Notes under the pieces: model-generated
What the model was told of the DNA's origin: nothing
Seen by the model: only the letters and a program-made list of their open reading frames with translations
Database searches by the model: none
Shown: one piece after another, positions 11,338-21,534 of the stretch
How the letters are laid out: each line of letters opens with the position of its first letter
Numbering within the stretch: the stretch's first letter is position 1
Assembly: GCA_032622095.1 (NCBI GenBank)
Contig: CP136061.1
Location: 6,584,734-6,648,733, forward strand
DNA from: Siphonodentalium dalli
Taxonomy: Eukaryota; Mollusca; Scaphopoda; Gadilida; Siphonodentaliidae
Reading direction: 5' to 3'
DNA: 64,000 nucleotides
Translations under genes and position numbers: made by a program

Positions 11338-11810
11338 TTAACCCTTTCAGTGCCAGGTCCGATTTTTTTATCAACCCATATACCCTGTGCCAATGAATTC
11401 TCTTATATATGCGAGTCGACCATCGGTCGCCTCGCATATATAAGAGAATGCATTGGCCTAACAATTTTTCATCATTCGTTATTATTTTTTACAATTTTTT
11501 ACAATTTTAATAATTTTTTCTTCTATTTAACAGACTTATTTTATAGGTTTAGTGCCAGGGAATCTTACGTTTTTCATGGGCATCAAAATTATTACTATGA
11601 ATACTTGGTGATAGTTTGAGTTATAACATGCCCCTAAGGTTTTATCCAGTTTGTTTTTAAATTCGCTATAGCATGCTTAAGCATACCCAAAATAAATTCA
11701 ACCCAAAAAAATCTATAATTTTTTTATTTTTTTTTAAAATTTTTTAGGGCCGATTTTACAGACCGTAAATTAGGGCCGATGAGATCGGCCCCTGGCACTG
11801 AAAGGGTTAA
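11338..11810. mobile_element. MITE family C, copy C2 (complete, TTAA to TTAA)
   Basis: TTAA-CCCTTTCAGTGCCAGG on the left and CCTGGCACTGAAAGGG-TTAA on the right. The core palindrome (about 11391-11458) is close to the left end. The opposite end contains GGCCGATGAGATCGGCCCC. It is 473 bp including both TTAA sites and encodes nothing recognisable. Confidence 0.9.
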
Positions 11811-12258
11811 TTAAACCAGACAAAATTTCCAATTGTGGGTAATGTCATGTACAACCAACCCCATCCCTGTCAAGTCCATACTCACATTGAAACAAAGAGC
11901 TTTCAGTGAGTCTTCACTAACATGCACCATTAGAGTAAAGGTCTTAAAATCACCCAAAGAAATCGTTAGTTCTTTACTCGCCTTGATACAATCTACAGCC
12001 TCCGTCCCTTTGTAGTATAACCTCAGAGAACCAGCGTGAAACCAATCTTAACTAACCTTAAAAACAAATATATTGACTTCGCTTCTTTGATGTAAACCAA
12101 GAAAAACTCGGTGATACGTACTCCGTTCATGTGTAACTCGGTGATACATCTCCGTTCATGTGTAACTCGGTGATACATCTCCGTTCGTGTTTTGCTATGT
12201 TAGATATAAACATACATACAAACTATCTGATGATAGGGGAACCGATTCAAACAAAATC
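11811..12258. other. Spacer with short direct repeats
   Basis: Three copies of CTCGGTGATACRTMCTCCGT are spaced about 30-33 bp apart at 12106-12186. No gene is seen. Confidence 0.6.
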
Positions 12259-12486
12259 AACAACAAACCTCCGGCATATGACCCCACCCAAAAACCAACA
12301 ACAAACCTCCGGCATATGACCCCACCCAAAAACCAACAACAAACCTCCGGCATATGACCCCACCCAAAAACCAACAACAAACCTCCGGCATATGACCCCA
12401 CCCAAAAACCAACAACAAACCTCCGGCATATGACCCCACCCAAAAACCAACAACAAACCTCCGGCATATGACCCCACCCAAAAACC
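12259..12486. repeat. 38-bp tandem repeat, 6 copies
   Basis: Six nearly identical units containing CTCCGGCATATGACCCCACC. The array ends on CCCAAAAACCAATAGCAGA, also found at about 6842, so it grew from that dispersed repeat. The Gly/Val/Cys-rich frames on the minus strand are the repeat read in three frames. Confidence 0.97.
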
Positions 12487-12511
12487 AATAGCAGAACAAA
12501 CTATTCCCCAC

Positions 12512-13088
12512 GAAAATATGGCTTGTTGCCATTCATCGGAAAGCGCTCAGTGAGAGCTTTCCGATAAATGGCAACAAGCCATATTTCCAACTAAATCCTG
12601 ATAATTCTGCTGTGGTTAAAGGTACTCAATCCGAATTAGCGCTCGCAAATTACTATTTCCTTGGCTTCGGGGGTAAAAAATATTTGATTCGAGTCGAGGA
12701 ACCCACCCATCAAAGCTCAGAGTGATCAGATATCAATGTTTTAAATCTATTATTTTAATTTTAAATGGCCCAGTAAACAGTCGACGAGAAGACTTCTCTG
12801 ACCAAATTGTGGATGAAGATGGATAACTCTAAAATCAAGTGGCTTTTTTGTGTCAGATATTTGACAAACCAACAAAATTTCGTTGAACAAAATGTTGACA
12901 AATAAGAGGTTTTGGGCAATTTTATACTATAGTTGACTGTGGTTAGCATTATTTTTGGGCAATTACTCGATTCTGATAACTGAAGCAGCATTTCAAAAAA
13001 CATTGTCTTGTTGTTGGAATCTGATGATATGTTGACCATCGAATCGGATTGAGTACATTGAAGGAGTCGATTATTTAGGGCATTACTG
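12512..13088. mobile_element. MITE family B, copy B4, split by a nested element
   Basis: It begins inside the left arm next to the 38-bp array. The right arm runs to 12619 and resumes at about 13058 to end GGGCATTACTG-TA. The outer left arm is missing. Confidence 0.85.
12622..13056. mobile_element. Unclassified element nested in B4 (435 bp)
   Basis: It is bounded by inverted ends GTACTCAATCCGAATTAG (left) and its inverse GAATCGGATTGAGTAC (right). The neighbouring B sequence reads continuously across it (GGTTAA then AGGAGTCG), so it was inserted into B4. A minus-strand open frame of 92 codons (12761-13039) fills most of it but matches nothing I recognise. Confidence 0.65.
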
Positions 13089-14023
13089 TAAGAAGAAGTA
13101 AGTAATGGTTTATTCTCAGCCAGTATTCATGGGACGTGAGAAGATGCACCTATCCCATGACCTATCTGTACCAATTTGTTTTATAAGGAACGCTCTTTAT
13201 AGCTCATATATCCCCTTTAAGCTGTCAGATGTCAACGGCATCTATCTCAATACACTCTACGGGCCATTTTATCTCCGTGTTTCATTTTTCAATGACCAGA
13301 TTGCAACCATTTTGGGTATATAATTTAGTTTTCACTAAAAATATTTTATTAGAATTTCAGTCCTACTGAAATCTTGCTGAAATTATACTGCAGAAATTCA
13401 ACTAAATTTCACTTGAAGTGGACAGAAAATGATCTCAATTGGTATATTTTTTACTTTTTAATGGCATAAGAGGCCTAGTATAAGTAAATATAAGCATATA
13501 TTAATAATTTAGGAAAAGATCATGATGTTAAATCATCATTCAGTGAAGATATAGTATAAATTTCAATAAAAATTAGAAAATATTTTGACTAATTTTTTTT
13601 TTGCTGAAATAACTGTAAAATTGCACTATATATTCTCTAGTTAAGGATATAACAACGGAACATGTGCACTTGTTTTTGTCACCACCTGAGCCACATGGCA
13701 TGTCTGTCATCAGGCTAAACAAAATCAACATGGCACCGGAGTAATAACTTTCCAATATCTTCATGCAATTTCACATTTAGAACAAGTCTAGACAGGCGCC
13801 TTGAGGGATAAATACTACATCATTAACAGCGACTGGACGAATATATCCCAATACTTTAATCATAAGCTGTCAGTTCCTAGAATACTGTAACATAATTGGT
13901 TGACACTTGATTAACCATTAAGAACACCAAGTGCTCCCGCCCCCATCTGTCGTCCAAGCTAATCAAAATTAAATATTAGATAAGATCGCACCGTAGAGTA
14001 ATAACTTTCCAAATAATCCAATT
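13089..14023. other. AT-rich spacer
   Basis: A word around GAGTAATAACTTTCCAA occurs at about 13740, 13995 and 15311, marking an old dispersed repeat. No coding evidence. Confidence 0.5.
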
Positions 14024-14380
14024 AATAATGCCCTAAATAATCGACTCCTTAACCACAGCATAATTATGGGTAATTTTTCAGGATTTAGTCGGAAATATGG
14101 CTTAATTGTTGCCATTCATTGGAAAGCTCTCACTGAGATTATGGGTAACTTTTCAGGATTTAGTGGGAAGTATGGCTTGTTGCCATTCTTTGGAAAGCTC
14201 TCATTGAGATTATGGGTAACTTTTCAGGATTTAGTGGAAAATATGGCTTGTTGCCATTCTTTGGAAAGCTCTCACTGAGAGCATTCCAATGAATGGCAAC
14301 AAGCATATTTCCGACTAAATCCTGAAAAGTTACCCATAATTCTGCTGTGGTTAAGGAGTCGATTATTTAGGACATTACTG
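14024..14380. mobile_element. MITE family B, copy B5 with triplicated inner arm
   Basis: The left terminus is eroded (AATAATGCCC). The inner segment of about 71 bp from ATTATGGGTAA to GCTCTCAYTGAG is present three times in a row before a single normal right arm. Confidence 0.9.
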
Positions 14381-14396
14381 TAGACAGAGCTGTGAG

Positions 14397-15187
14397 CAAG
14401 TCTGAGATTAGTGTGCCTGTCATTTGTAGAATGAGGTCCCAAAGGGTGAATTTAGTGACGCTATCCTGCATAGTGGGCTAGCATCACTAAATTTACCCTT
14501 ATTGCTTAGGCCTCATCTTCTCTGGAAAGTTTCTTTATTATCAAATGTCTATAGAAACTTCTTCACATAGATTATATTTCTATTTTAGTTTAGTTTCTAT
14601 ATATCCCCAAATTGGCAGACGACACCAAACTCCAGACAGAGTTATCTCCCATCGCTCCGCTGAGATACCACTGCCATAATAACATTAATTGGTAAGGATT
14701 TCTTACGTGTTTTTAGTTCTTATGTTTTAGGATTAAAATTGTCTATGTCTGGCTCAGTTCATATTGTTCTTCAATCAATACCGAAAGAATTACCATTATT
14801 GCAAACTTCAACAAAAATTTGGTGGGCAAAACAAGATAATAGGTGACTAAATATTGTTCCGCGACGATATGTAAAAATAGATTTATCGTCTGCAAAGTAC
14901 CATCCTTGTGGCAGTGCTATATCGCAGTGATAACATAGAGGGCGCTGTATGGAGTTTGAGACGACACATTACATAATCAAGGTTCCCAATGGGTGTACAT
15001 CATAATATTCACCTGATTTGGAAACTTCAATCTGAGTCTATGTCTCCCATAGCAGATAAGGACATGCAGAATGAGGTCCCCAGAGGGTGAATTTGGTGAT
15101 GCCTGCTCTGTGATGCCCGCTCTGCAGGGTAGCATCACTAAATTCACTTCTGGGGACCTCAATCTGCAAATGACAGGCACACTAAAC
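14397..15187. mobile_element. MITE family A, copy A6, split by a 323-bp element
   Basis: The left end is CAAGTCTGAGATTAGTGTG, with hairpin remnants at 14430-14500. The internal region is interrupted at 14636-14958. The right hairpin at 15066-15165 carries an extra internal duplication (GTGATGCC...CTCTG twice). The right end is eroded. Confidence 0.8.
14636..14958. mobile_element. 323-bp element with 9-bp target duplication (nested in A6)
   Basis: The ends CAAACTCC and GGAGTTTG are flanked by the exact direct repeat AGACGACAC (14627-14635 and 14959-14967). That nonamer occurs once in the corresponding place in other A copies. No coding capacity. A second copy starts at 63906. Elements with 8-9-bp duplications include hAT, Merlin and Mutator groups; the terminal bases do not let me choose. 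Confidence 0.85.
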
Positions 15188-15341
15188 TGCCCTATAGGCT
15201 GGTGCCTGGCATGTACCCCTGGGTTTTATAAAATGGGAGCCATTCCGAGAGGGGGAGGGGTGGAATCTGTCCATGTGAAACAATAATTTTTTTTTATAAA
15301 GATGGCACCAGAGTAATAACTTTCCAATCTCTCGATATTTA

Positions 15342-15966
15342 CAGTAATGCCCTAATTAATCGACTTCTTAACCACAGCAGAATTATGGGTAACTTTTCAG
15401 GATTTAGTTGGAAATATGGCTTGTTGCCATTCATCGGAAAGCTATCGCCTAAGTTACAACCAGGTTAATACGAAACATCTTAGATTGATGCCATTTACAC
15501 CATACTATCATCTACTTTATCATGAGATCTACCCAAAGATATCATCTCCCCTATTATATCTGAAGTGTGTTCATTCTGCATACCACAGGGCATCATCTAC
15601 CCTATTATATCTGAAGTGTGTTCATTCTGCATACCACAGGGCATCATCTACCCTATTATATCTGAAGTGTGTTCATTCTGCATACCACAGGGCATCATCT
15701 ACCCTATTATATATGTAGTGTGTTCATTCTGCATACCACAGGGCATCATCTACCCTATTATATATGTAGTGTGTTCATTCTGCATAGCACATGCATCATC
15801 AATAGAATTAATAGCAGTAATGTTACCTGGGTATCATGTCCTTCATATGGCCAATTATCCCGAGAGCTTTCCGATGAATGGCAACAAGCCATATTTCCGA
15901 CTAAATCCTGAAAAGTTACCCATAATTCTGCTGTGGTTAAGGAGTCGATTACTTAGGGCATTACTG
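15342..15966. mobile_element. MITE family B, copy B6, carrying a 400-bp central insert
   Basis: The left arm (15342-15449) and right arm (15859-15966) are normal, with TA on both sides. Instead of meeting at a hairpin tip they enclose about 410 bp. That central DNA is the reverse complement of DNA at 32723-32950, in the middle of the large array block. Confidence 0.85.
15540..15790. repeat. 51-bp tandem repeat, 5 copies, inside B6
   Basis: The unit contains GTGTTCATTCTGCATACCAC. Because 51 is a multiple of three, frames of 80-134 codons open in all phases; these are not genes. Confidence 0.95.
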
Positions 15967-16281
15967 TAGATCAAGTCCAGATATGCGCCTTGAGGAATAA
16001 ATACTAAGTCATCAACACAAATGTGAAGAATATATCCCAACATTACTGGACTTCATATTCCACGAGCCATGTAGCGTGGTAATAATCATCTTAAAGAGAA
16101 TCAATCGCAGAAGTCACTTTCCATAACAACATACACCCATTCTAAGAACCAATCGTTTAATTTAAGTCAATGACCATAGCGTACACACGGCCGTTATAAG
16201 AACCAATCGTTTAATTTAAGTCAATGACCATAGCGTACACCCAGCCGTAAAAAGATTAGTACACAATTTCATATCTACCGA
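15967..16281. other. Spacer with a 54-bp tandem duplication
   Basis: AAGAACCAATCGTTTAATTT and its continuation to AGCGTACAC occurs at 16144 and 16198. Nothing else is recognised. Confidence 0.6.
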
Positions 16282-16793
16282 CAAGCCTTGAAATAGTATG
16301 TCTGTCATTTGCAAAATGAGGTCCCCAGAGGGTGAATTTAGTGACGCCACTATGACCAAGCCCTTTCTGTAGACATTTGATATTCAAATTTGGATAAAAG
16401 GGCTCGGTCATACTACTCTGAACGGCAAGCTAGCATCATCAAATTCACCCTCTGGGAACCTCATTCTGCTTTGGCCTCAACTACTATGGGGGACCTAGGA
16501 TCAGATTGAAGTTCCCCAGTTTAAGTTGTTGATGTTCACCCATTAGTCACCTCTATTTTGTATTTTATCTTCTGCAAATTAGGGGATATAGAAACTCAAC
16601 AGAAAGGAATAAGTAACTAGAAACAATGTTTTTTTCGACTACATAGATACTTCCCAGAAGATGAGGCATAAGAGGAATGAGGTTCCCAGAGGGTGAATTT
16701 GGTGATGATAGCCCACCATGCGGGATAGCGTCACTAAATTCACACTCAAGGGACCTCATTCAGCAGATGACAGACACACTATTACAATGCTTG
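16282..16793. mobile_element. MITE family A, copy A7, with a small nested foldback
   Basis: Long form with left end CAAGCCTTGAAATAGTATG and right end ACACACTATTACAATGCTTG. The left hairpin tip is interrupted at 16351-16412 by a foldback, TATGACCAAGCCCTTT...AAAGGGCTCGGTCATA. This copy and the B7 arm beside it recur as a pair at 36669-37288. Confidence 0.8.
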
Positions 16794-16806
16794 CATGTGT
16801 TAAATA

Positions 16807-16911
16807 CAGTAATGCCCTAAATAATCGACTCCTTAACCACAGCAGAAATTTGGGTAACTTTTCAGGATTTAGTCGGAAATATGGCTTGTTGCCATTCATT
16901 GGAAAGCTCTC
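16807..16911. mobile_element. MITE family B, solo left arm B7
   Basis: A complete left arm preceded by TA that stops at the palindrome centre (GGAAAGCTCT). No right arm follows. Confidence 0.85.
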
Positions 16912-17002
16912 AGGCTTGTATATAGGGGTAATTTACACAGAGAATCTTATTAGATATGAGTAAATGCATGACAACACACATCAAGGTGTTTCCAGTATTC
17001 TT

Positions 17003-17153
17003 CAAGCCTTGAAATAGGGTGTCTGTAATTTGCAGAATGAGGTCTCCAGAGGGTGAATTTGGTGATGCTAGCCCACTATGCGGGCTAGCATCACCAAATT
17101 CACCCTCTGGGGACCTCATTCTGCAAATGACAGATACCCTATTTCAAGGCTTG
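17003..17153. mobile_element. MITE family A, copy A8, single-hairpin form (151 bp)
   Basis: The left terminus, one hairpin and the right terminus form one nearly perfect 151-bp palindrome. Both arms carry the subvariant TAGGGTGTCTG / CAGATACCCTA. It is equivalent to a long-form copy that lost everything between its two hairpins. Confidence 0.92.
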
Positions 17154-17190
17154 CTTCTTTATCCAAGTAATGCCTGGTAGTCCCCAGCTA

Positions 17191-17565
17191 CCCCGCTGGA
17201 CAAAACAAGTGTCCATTTGCACCGCGGTGTATTTGCCGTTCGGCCGCGGTGTCAGAGTTTGTAACTGCAGTTGAGCACCGCGGTCGAACGGCAAGTACAC
17301 CGTGGCCCAACAGCAAGTACACTGCGGCCGAAAGGCAACTACACCGCAGCCGAACGGCATGTACACCGTGGTTAGATTTCTGGTTTGTATCGTCTTTTTT
17401 CAGTTTAATGAACGTACACCGCGGCCATTACACCATAGCCGAACGGCAAGTACACCGCGGCCCAACTGTAGTTAGCCGGTGGAGCCGCGGTGTAGTTGCA
17501 TTTCAGCCACGGTGGCAACGCTAACTGCACCGCGGTTAGGTGGACACTTGTTTTGTCAAGCAGGG
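17191..17565. mobile_element. CG-rich 375-bp foldback element with TA flanks
   Basis: Inverted ends CCCCGCTGGACAAAACAAGT (left) and the inverse of CCCTGCTTGACAAAACAAGT (right), flanked by TA on both sides. The inside is a set of direct and inverted copies of ACCGCGGCCGAACGGCAAG, far richer in CG than its surroundings. Confidence 0.8.
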
Positions 17566-17599
17566 TAGTTGTATATAAGACAAAAAAATGTCATCGTCT

Positions 17600-18300
17600 C
17601 ATCAAATCATGGAGCAGTCAACACACAGCAGACAATTTCTCCAAAGTACCTTCGTATCAGTATATATGGTAAATTCTTTGAGCCAGGACCCCAATTCTAT
17701 AGTATATATGATACAAGGAAATGTCATCGTCTCATCAAATCATAGAGACAATTTACATACACGGCAGACAATTTCTTCGTACCAGTATATATGGTAAATG
17801 CTATATATGATAAACGCTTTATGCCAGGGCCCCAATTCTATAGTATATATGGTAAATGCTATATATGATAAACGCTTTATGCCAGGGCCCCAATTCTATA
17901 GTATATATGGTAAATGCTATATATGATAAACGCTTTATGCCAGGGCCCCAATTCTATATTATATATGGTAAATGCTATATATGATAAATGCTTTGAGCCA
18001 GGGCCCCAATTCTATAGTATATATGGTAAATGCTATATATGATAAACGCTTTATGCCAGGGCCCCAATTCTATAGTATATATGGTAAATGCTATATATGA
18101 TAAACGCTTTATGCCAGGGCCCCAATTCTATAGTATATATGGTAAATGCTATACGATAAATTCTTTGAGCCAGGACCCCAATTCTATAGTATATATGATA
18201 CAAGGAAATGTCATCGTCTCATCAAATCATAGAGACAATTTACATACACCGCAGACAATTTACATACACCGCAGACAATTTCTCAAATTAGTTTCCTCCA
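17600..18300. repeat. 58-bp AT-rich tandem repeat plus longer variant units
   Basis: The core unit (58 bp; contains GCCAGGGCCCCAATTCTATA) is repeated about eight times between 17810 and 18170. Both flanks hold a longer variant unit with GTCATCGTCTCATCAAATCA and CAGACAATTT. It is a higher-order minisatellite. Confidence 0.93.
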
Positions 18301-18803
18301 AAACTGTCACGAGTGATTATCGGTATCTCACATAAATAATAGAAAAAAATCCATTAAAATGTCCATTTTGGATTTACCTGCTCCGGGCTAACATTGCTAC
18401 GGGGGTAATTCAATTATATTTTGGTATCGATACCACTGAGAAAGAGAATCGTAATCATTGATCCGTCTGATATCAATTCAAGTTTATGATCCGCTGTTTG
18501 AAATGTCACCACCTCATCAGCTCAGATGCATAAAGCACCATCAATTCACATATACGGCAGTCAATTTCTACAAAATTACATTCATACCAATGAGTGAAAA
18601 TGGTAACATTTTGATTCTACAGGAAATGATGGTGGGCCTAGAAATGAAGTTCCATTAGAAACGAAGTTCCATTAGAAACGAAGTTCCATTAGAAACCAAG
18701 TTCCATTCCCTCAAGAAGAATCCTAATCTCACAAGAAATGAAACAAGAACATGTCATCATCTCATCAAATGAGATACAAACACAATTCTATAATATATCA
18801 TAA
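18301..18803. other. Spacer
   Basis: A 17-bp direct repeat (AAACGAAGTTCCATTAG) occurs three times at about 18640-18700, and diverged units of the 17600 array continue around 18500 and 18750. No gene. Confidence 0.55.
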
Positions 18804-19275
18804 TTAACCCTTTAGTGCCAGGGGCCGATCTCATCAGCCCTAATTTACGGTCTGTAAAATAGGCCCTAAAAAAAATTAAAAATATTTTTTTTTTTTTTTT
18901 TTTTTTTTGGGTTGAATTTGTTTTGGGTATGCTTAAGCATGCTATAGCGAATTTTTAAACAAACTGGATAAAACCTTAGGGGCATGTTATAACTCAAAAC
19001 TATCACCAAGTATTCATAGTAATAAAATTTTGATGCCCATGTAAAACGTAAGATTCCCTGGCACTAAACCTACAAAATAAGTCTGTTAATTAAAGAATAT
19101 AAGAAAAAATTATTAAAATTGTAAAAAAAAGTTAAAAAATAATAACAAATGATGAAAAATTGTTAGGCCAATGCATTCTCTTATATATGCGAGGCGACTC
19201 GTATATATAAGAGAATGCATTGGCACAGGGTATATCGGTTGATACAAAAATCTGACCTGGCACTGAAAGGGTTAA
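18804..19275. mobile_element. MITE family C, copy C3 (complete, inverted relative to C2)
   Basis: TTAA-CCCTTTAGTGCCAGG at the left and CCTGGCACTGAAAGGG-TTAA at the right. The core palindrome is at about 19168-19223 and partly deleted at its centre. A poly-T of about 25 nt lies near 18886. It is the same length as C2 (472 bp) in opposite orientation. Confidence 0.9.
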
Positions 19276-19334
19276 AGAACACGATCTCATCAAATCAGAT
19301 GCATTATATATATAGACTGCAGCCAATTTCTGGA

Positions 19335-19975
19335 GAAGTTATTCCTACCGGTATATATGGTAACATCTCTAGAAGTTATTCCTACCAGTATATATGGTAA
19401 CATCTCTAGAAGTTATTCCTACCAGTATATATGGTAACATCTCTCCGGTATATATGGTAACATCTCTAGAAGTTATTCCTACCAGTATATATGGTAACAT
19501 CTCGTTATTCCTACTGGTATATATGGTAACATCTCTCCGGTATATATGGTAACATCTCTCCGGTATATATGGTAACATCTCTCCGGTATATATGGTAACA
19601 TCCCGGTATATATGGTAACATCTCTCCGGTATATATGGTAACATCTCTAGATAGTAGTTCTTCCTACCGGTATATATGGTATATGGTATATGGTATATAT
19701 GGTAACATCTCTCTGGTATATATGGTAACATCTCTCCGGTATATATGGTAACATCTCCCGGTATATATTCCTTTATATGGTAACATCTCTCCGGTATATA
19801 TGGTAACATCTCTCCGGTATATATGGTAACATCTCTCCGGTATATATGGTATATGGTATATATGGTAACATCTCTCCGGTATATATGGTATATGGTATAT
19901 GGTATATATGGTAACATCTCTCCGGTATATATGGTATATGGTATATGGTATATGGTATATATGGTAACATCTCTA
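19335..19975. repeat. AT-rich minisatellite (GGTATATATGGTAACATCTC)
   Basis: About 25 units of 20-32 bp based on GGTATATATGGTAACATCTC, with variant linkers (CCG, AGAAGTTATTCCTACC, ATATGGT). The 240-codon minus-strand frame across it is a repeat artefact. Confidence 0.95.
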
Positions 19976-20216
19976 GATAGTAGATGAGTACAAATTGGAT
20001 TAAAGTGATGTGAAACATTCCGGAAGGTGATCAAATAAAAATGGAGAATAATCTTGCTCAAAGTAGTTATTTTTACAAATATTATATCCAAATTGACAAC
20101 ACACTTACAGATTAATCAAATGCAGTGACTCTCGATGGCCAAATAATTTTCGTGGCTCAAATTACACTTCAACATCATCCTTCTATGATGCAATAAGTAT
20201 TATACAGCACAAAAGC
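19976..20216. repeat. Left part of a dispersed duplication (partner at 35745-35915)
   Basis: GAGAATAATCTTGCTCAAAG and its surroundings match 35790 onward. The match continues into the D/C composite that follows at both loci and past it to ATATGGCGGGTCACAT. Confidence 0.75.
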
Positions 20217-20450
20217 CCATTACCCTGCAGGGAGCCCCACACATATATAGAAGCATATAGAAGAGTGTCGTCTGCTCATGTTTGTCTGGGGCTCTGTATG
20301 GGTGAAATTATAAAATTGTTAAAGAATACAAGAAAAAATTATTAAAATTGTAAAAAATTGTTAGGCCAATGCTTTCTCTTATATATGCGAGGCGACCTAT
20401 ACTCGCATATATAAGAGAATGCATTGGCACAGGGTAAAAAAATCCCGACT
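20217..20450. mobile_element. Composite of D-type and C-core modules (copy 1)
   Basis: The D module (ACCCTGCAGGGAGCC...TGGGGCTCTGTATGGGTGA) is followed by the right half of a C element and a shortened C core palindrome ending TTGGCACAGGGT. The same fusion occurs at about 35990-36215 and 38931-39155. Confidence 0.75.
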
Positions 20451-20711
20451 TACGACTGGCTTTGATATGGCGGGTCACATATGCTATGCTATTTTTTAAA
20501 CAATCCGATACCTCATTTGTGTCCAAACTCGCAGTTATTTTCTCTGTCAGTCGAAGGACTCTCCTAGTTGTATGGACTTGTGTATTAGGGGTTAAAAAAA
20601 CCATTTGGCCAAAAGTAAATGAAATTATGTTTGACAGGGTGAACCATGACATTCCAATTAATACTTTCATAATGGAATGGGAGAATACTCAGCATAGTAA
20701 GGGGTTAATTA

Positions 20712-20924
20712 CAGTAATGCCCTAAGTAATCGACCTCTTAACCAAAGCAGAATTATGGGTAACTTTTCAGGATTTAGTCGGAAATATGGCTTGTTGCCAT
20801 TCATCGGAAAGCTCTCGCCAAAAGCTTTCCGATGAATGGCAACAAGCCATATTTCCGACTAAATCCTGAAAAGTTACCCATAATTCTGCTTTGGTTAAGA
20901 GGTCGATTACTTAGGGCATTACGG
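20712..20924. mobile_element. MITE family B, copy B8 (complete, 213 bp, private arm variants)
   Basis: Both arms are intact with TA flanks. The left arm has CGACCTCTTAACCAAAGCAG and the right arm the exact inverse CTGCTTTGGTTAAGAGGTCG. Most other copies read GACTCCTTAACCACAGCAG. The two arms are essentially identical over about 100 bp. Confidence 0.95.
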
Positions 20925-21193
20925 TATGGACAAAACAACAAAGAATTACATGCAAATAGGATTCGTAGTTAATCGCTGGAAGAAGACGGATCAAAGGCAT
21001 TAATATAATATGCAAGAAAATTGCTAAGATAAACAGGAAAAATCTCCCAGAAGAATTCCTCAGTTGAGTTTAGTATAAAGTCTCACATTTAAAATGTCTC
21101 AAGTGGTTTGTAGAAATAGCGTAGTTTGGATATAAAATTCATAGGAGCGCACACTATCCATTAATAACTGAGGCGATATATAATGTTTAATGA
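20925..21193. other. Spacer, no feature seen
   Basis: AT-rich DNA without recognisable genes or repeats. Confidence 0.5.
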
Positions 21194-21281
21194 TTAACCC
21201 ACAGGGGGCCTCACACAGATGGAAGTATGCACTACAGAGTGTCGTCTGCTGCAGTCTATGTGGGGCTCTATAAAGGGTTAA
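21194..21281. mobile_element. MITE family D, copy D2 (complete, 88 bp)
   Basis: TTAA-CCCACAGGGGGCCTC on the left and GGGGCTCTATAAAGGG-TTAA on the right, with a degenerate stem between. A TTAA target with CCC ends again points to a piggyBac-type mobiliser. It is the shortest complete element in the window. Confidence 0.85.
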
Positions 21282-21534
21282 ATGAATTAATCTACAAAAA
21301 TAAATAAGAGATTAGATCCAAATGGGATTTGTAGTAAATCCCTGGACAAGTAATTTACATAAATATAGAACACGAGTAAATTACTATGCAAAACAACAAA
21401 ACCTCTGAGGAGATTCTTGTCTAAGTAATTTATATCTCATACGACTGTCCAATTTGTTTGTGGGCAAAGGGCCGGGGCAGTTGTAATATTGTTTTTTAGC
21501 AAATTGAGGTCACAGCAATTTACTACATCAGGGG
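21282..21534. other. Spacer, no feature seen
   Basis: AT-rich, unassigned. Confidence 0.5.

Noticed and set aside
12195-12532. Gly/Val/Cys-rich minus-strand frames resembling a secreted repeat protein
   Set aside because: Three frames of one 38-bp DNA repeat. No signal peptide or flanking unique coding sequence.
19369-20091. 240-codon minus-strand frame
   Set aside because: Translation of the GGTATATATGGTAACATC minisatellite.
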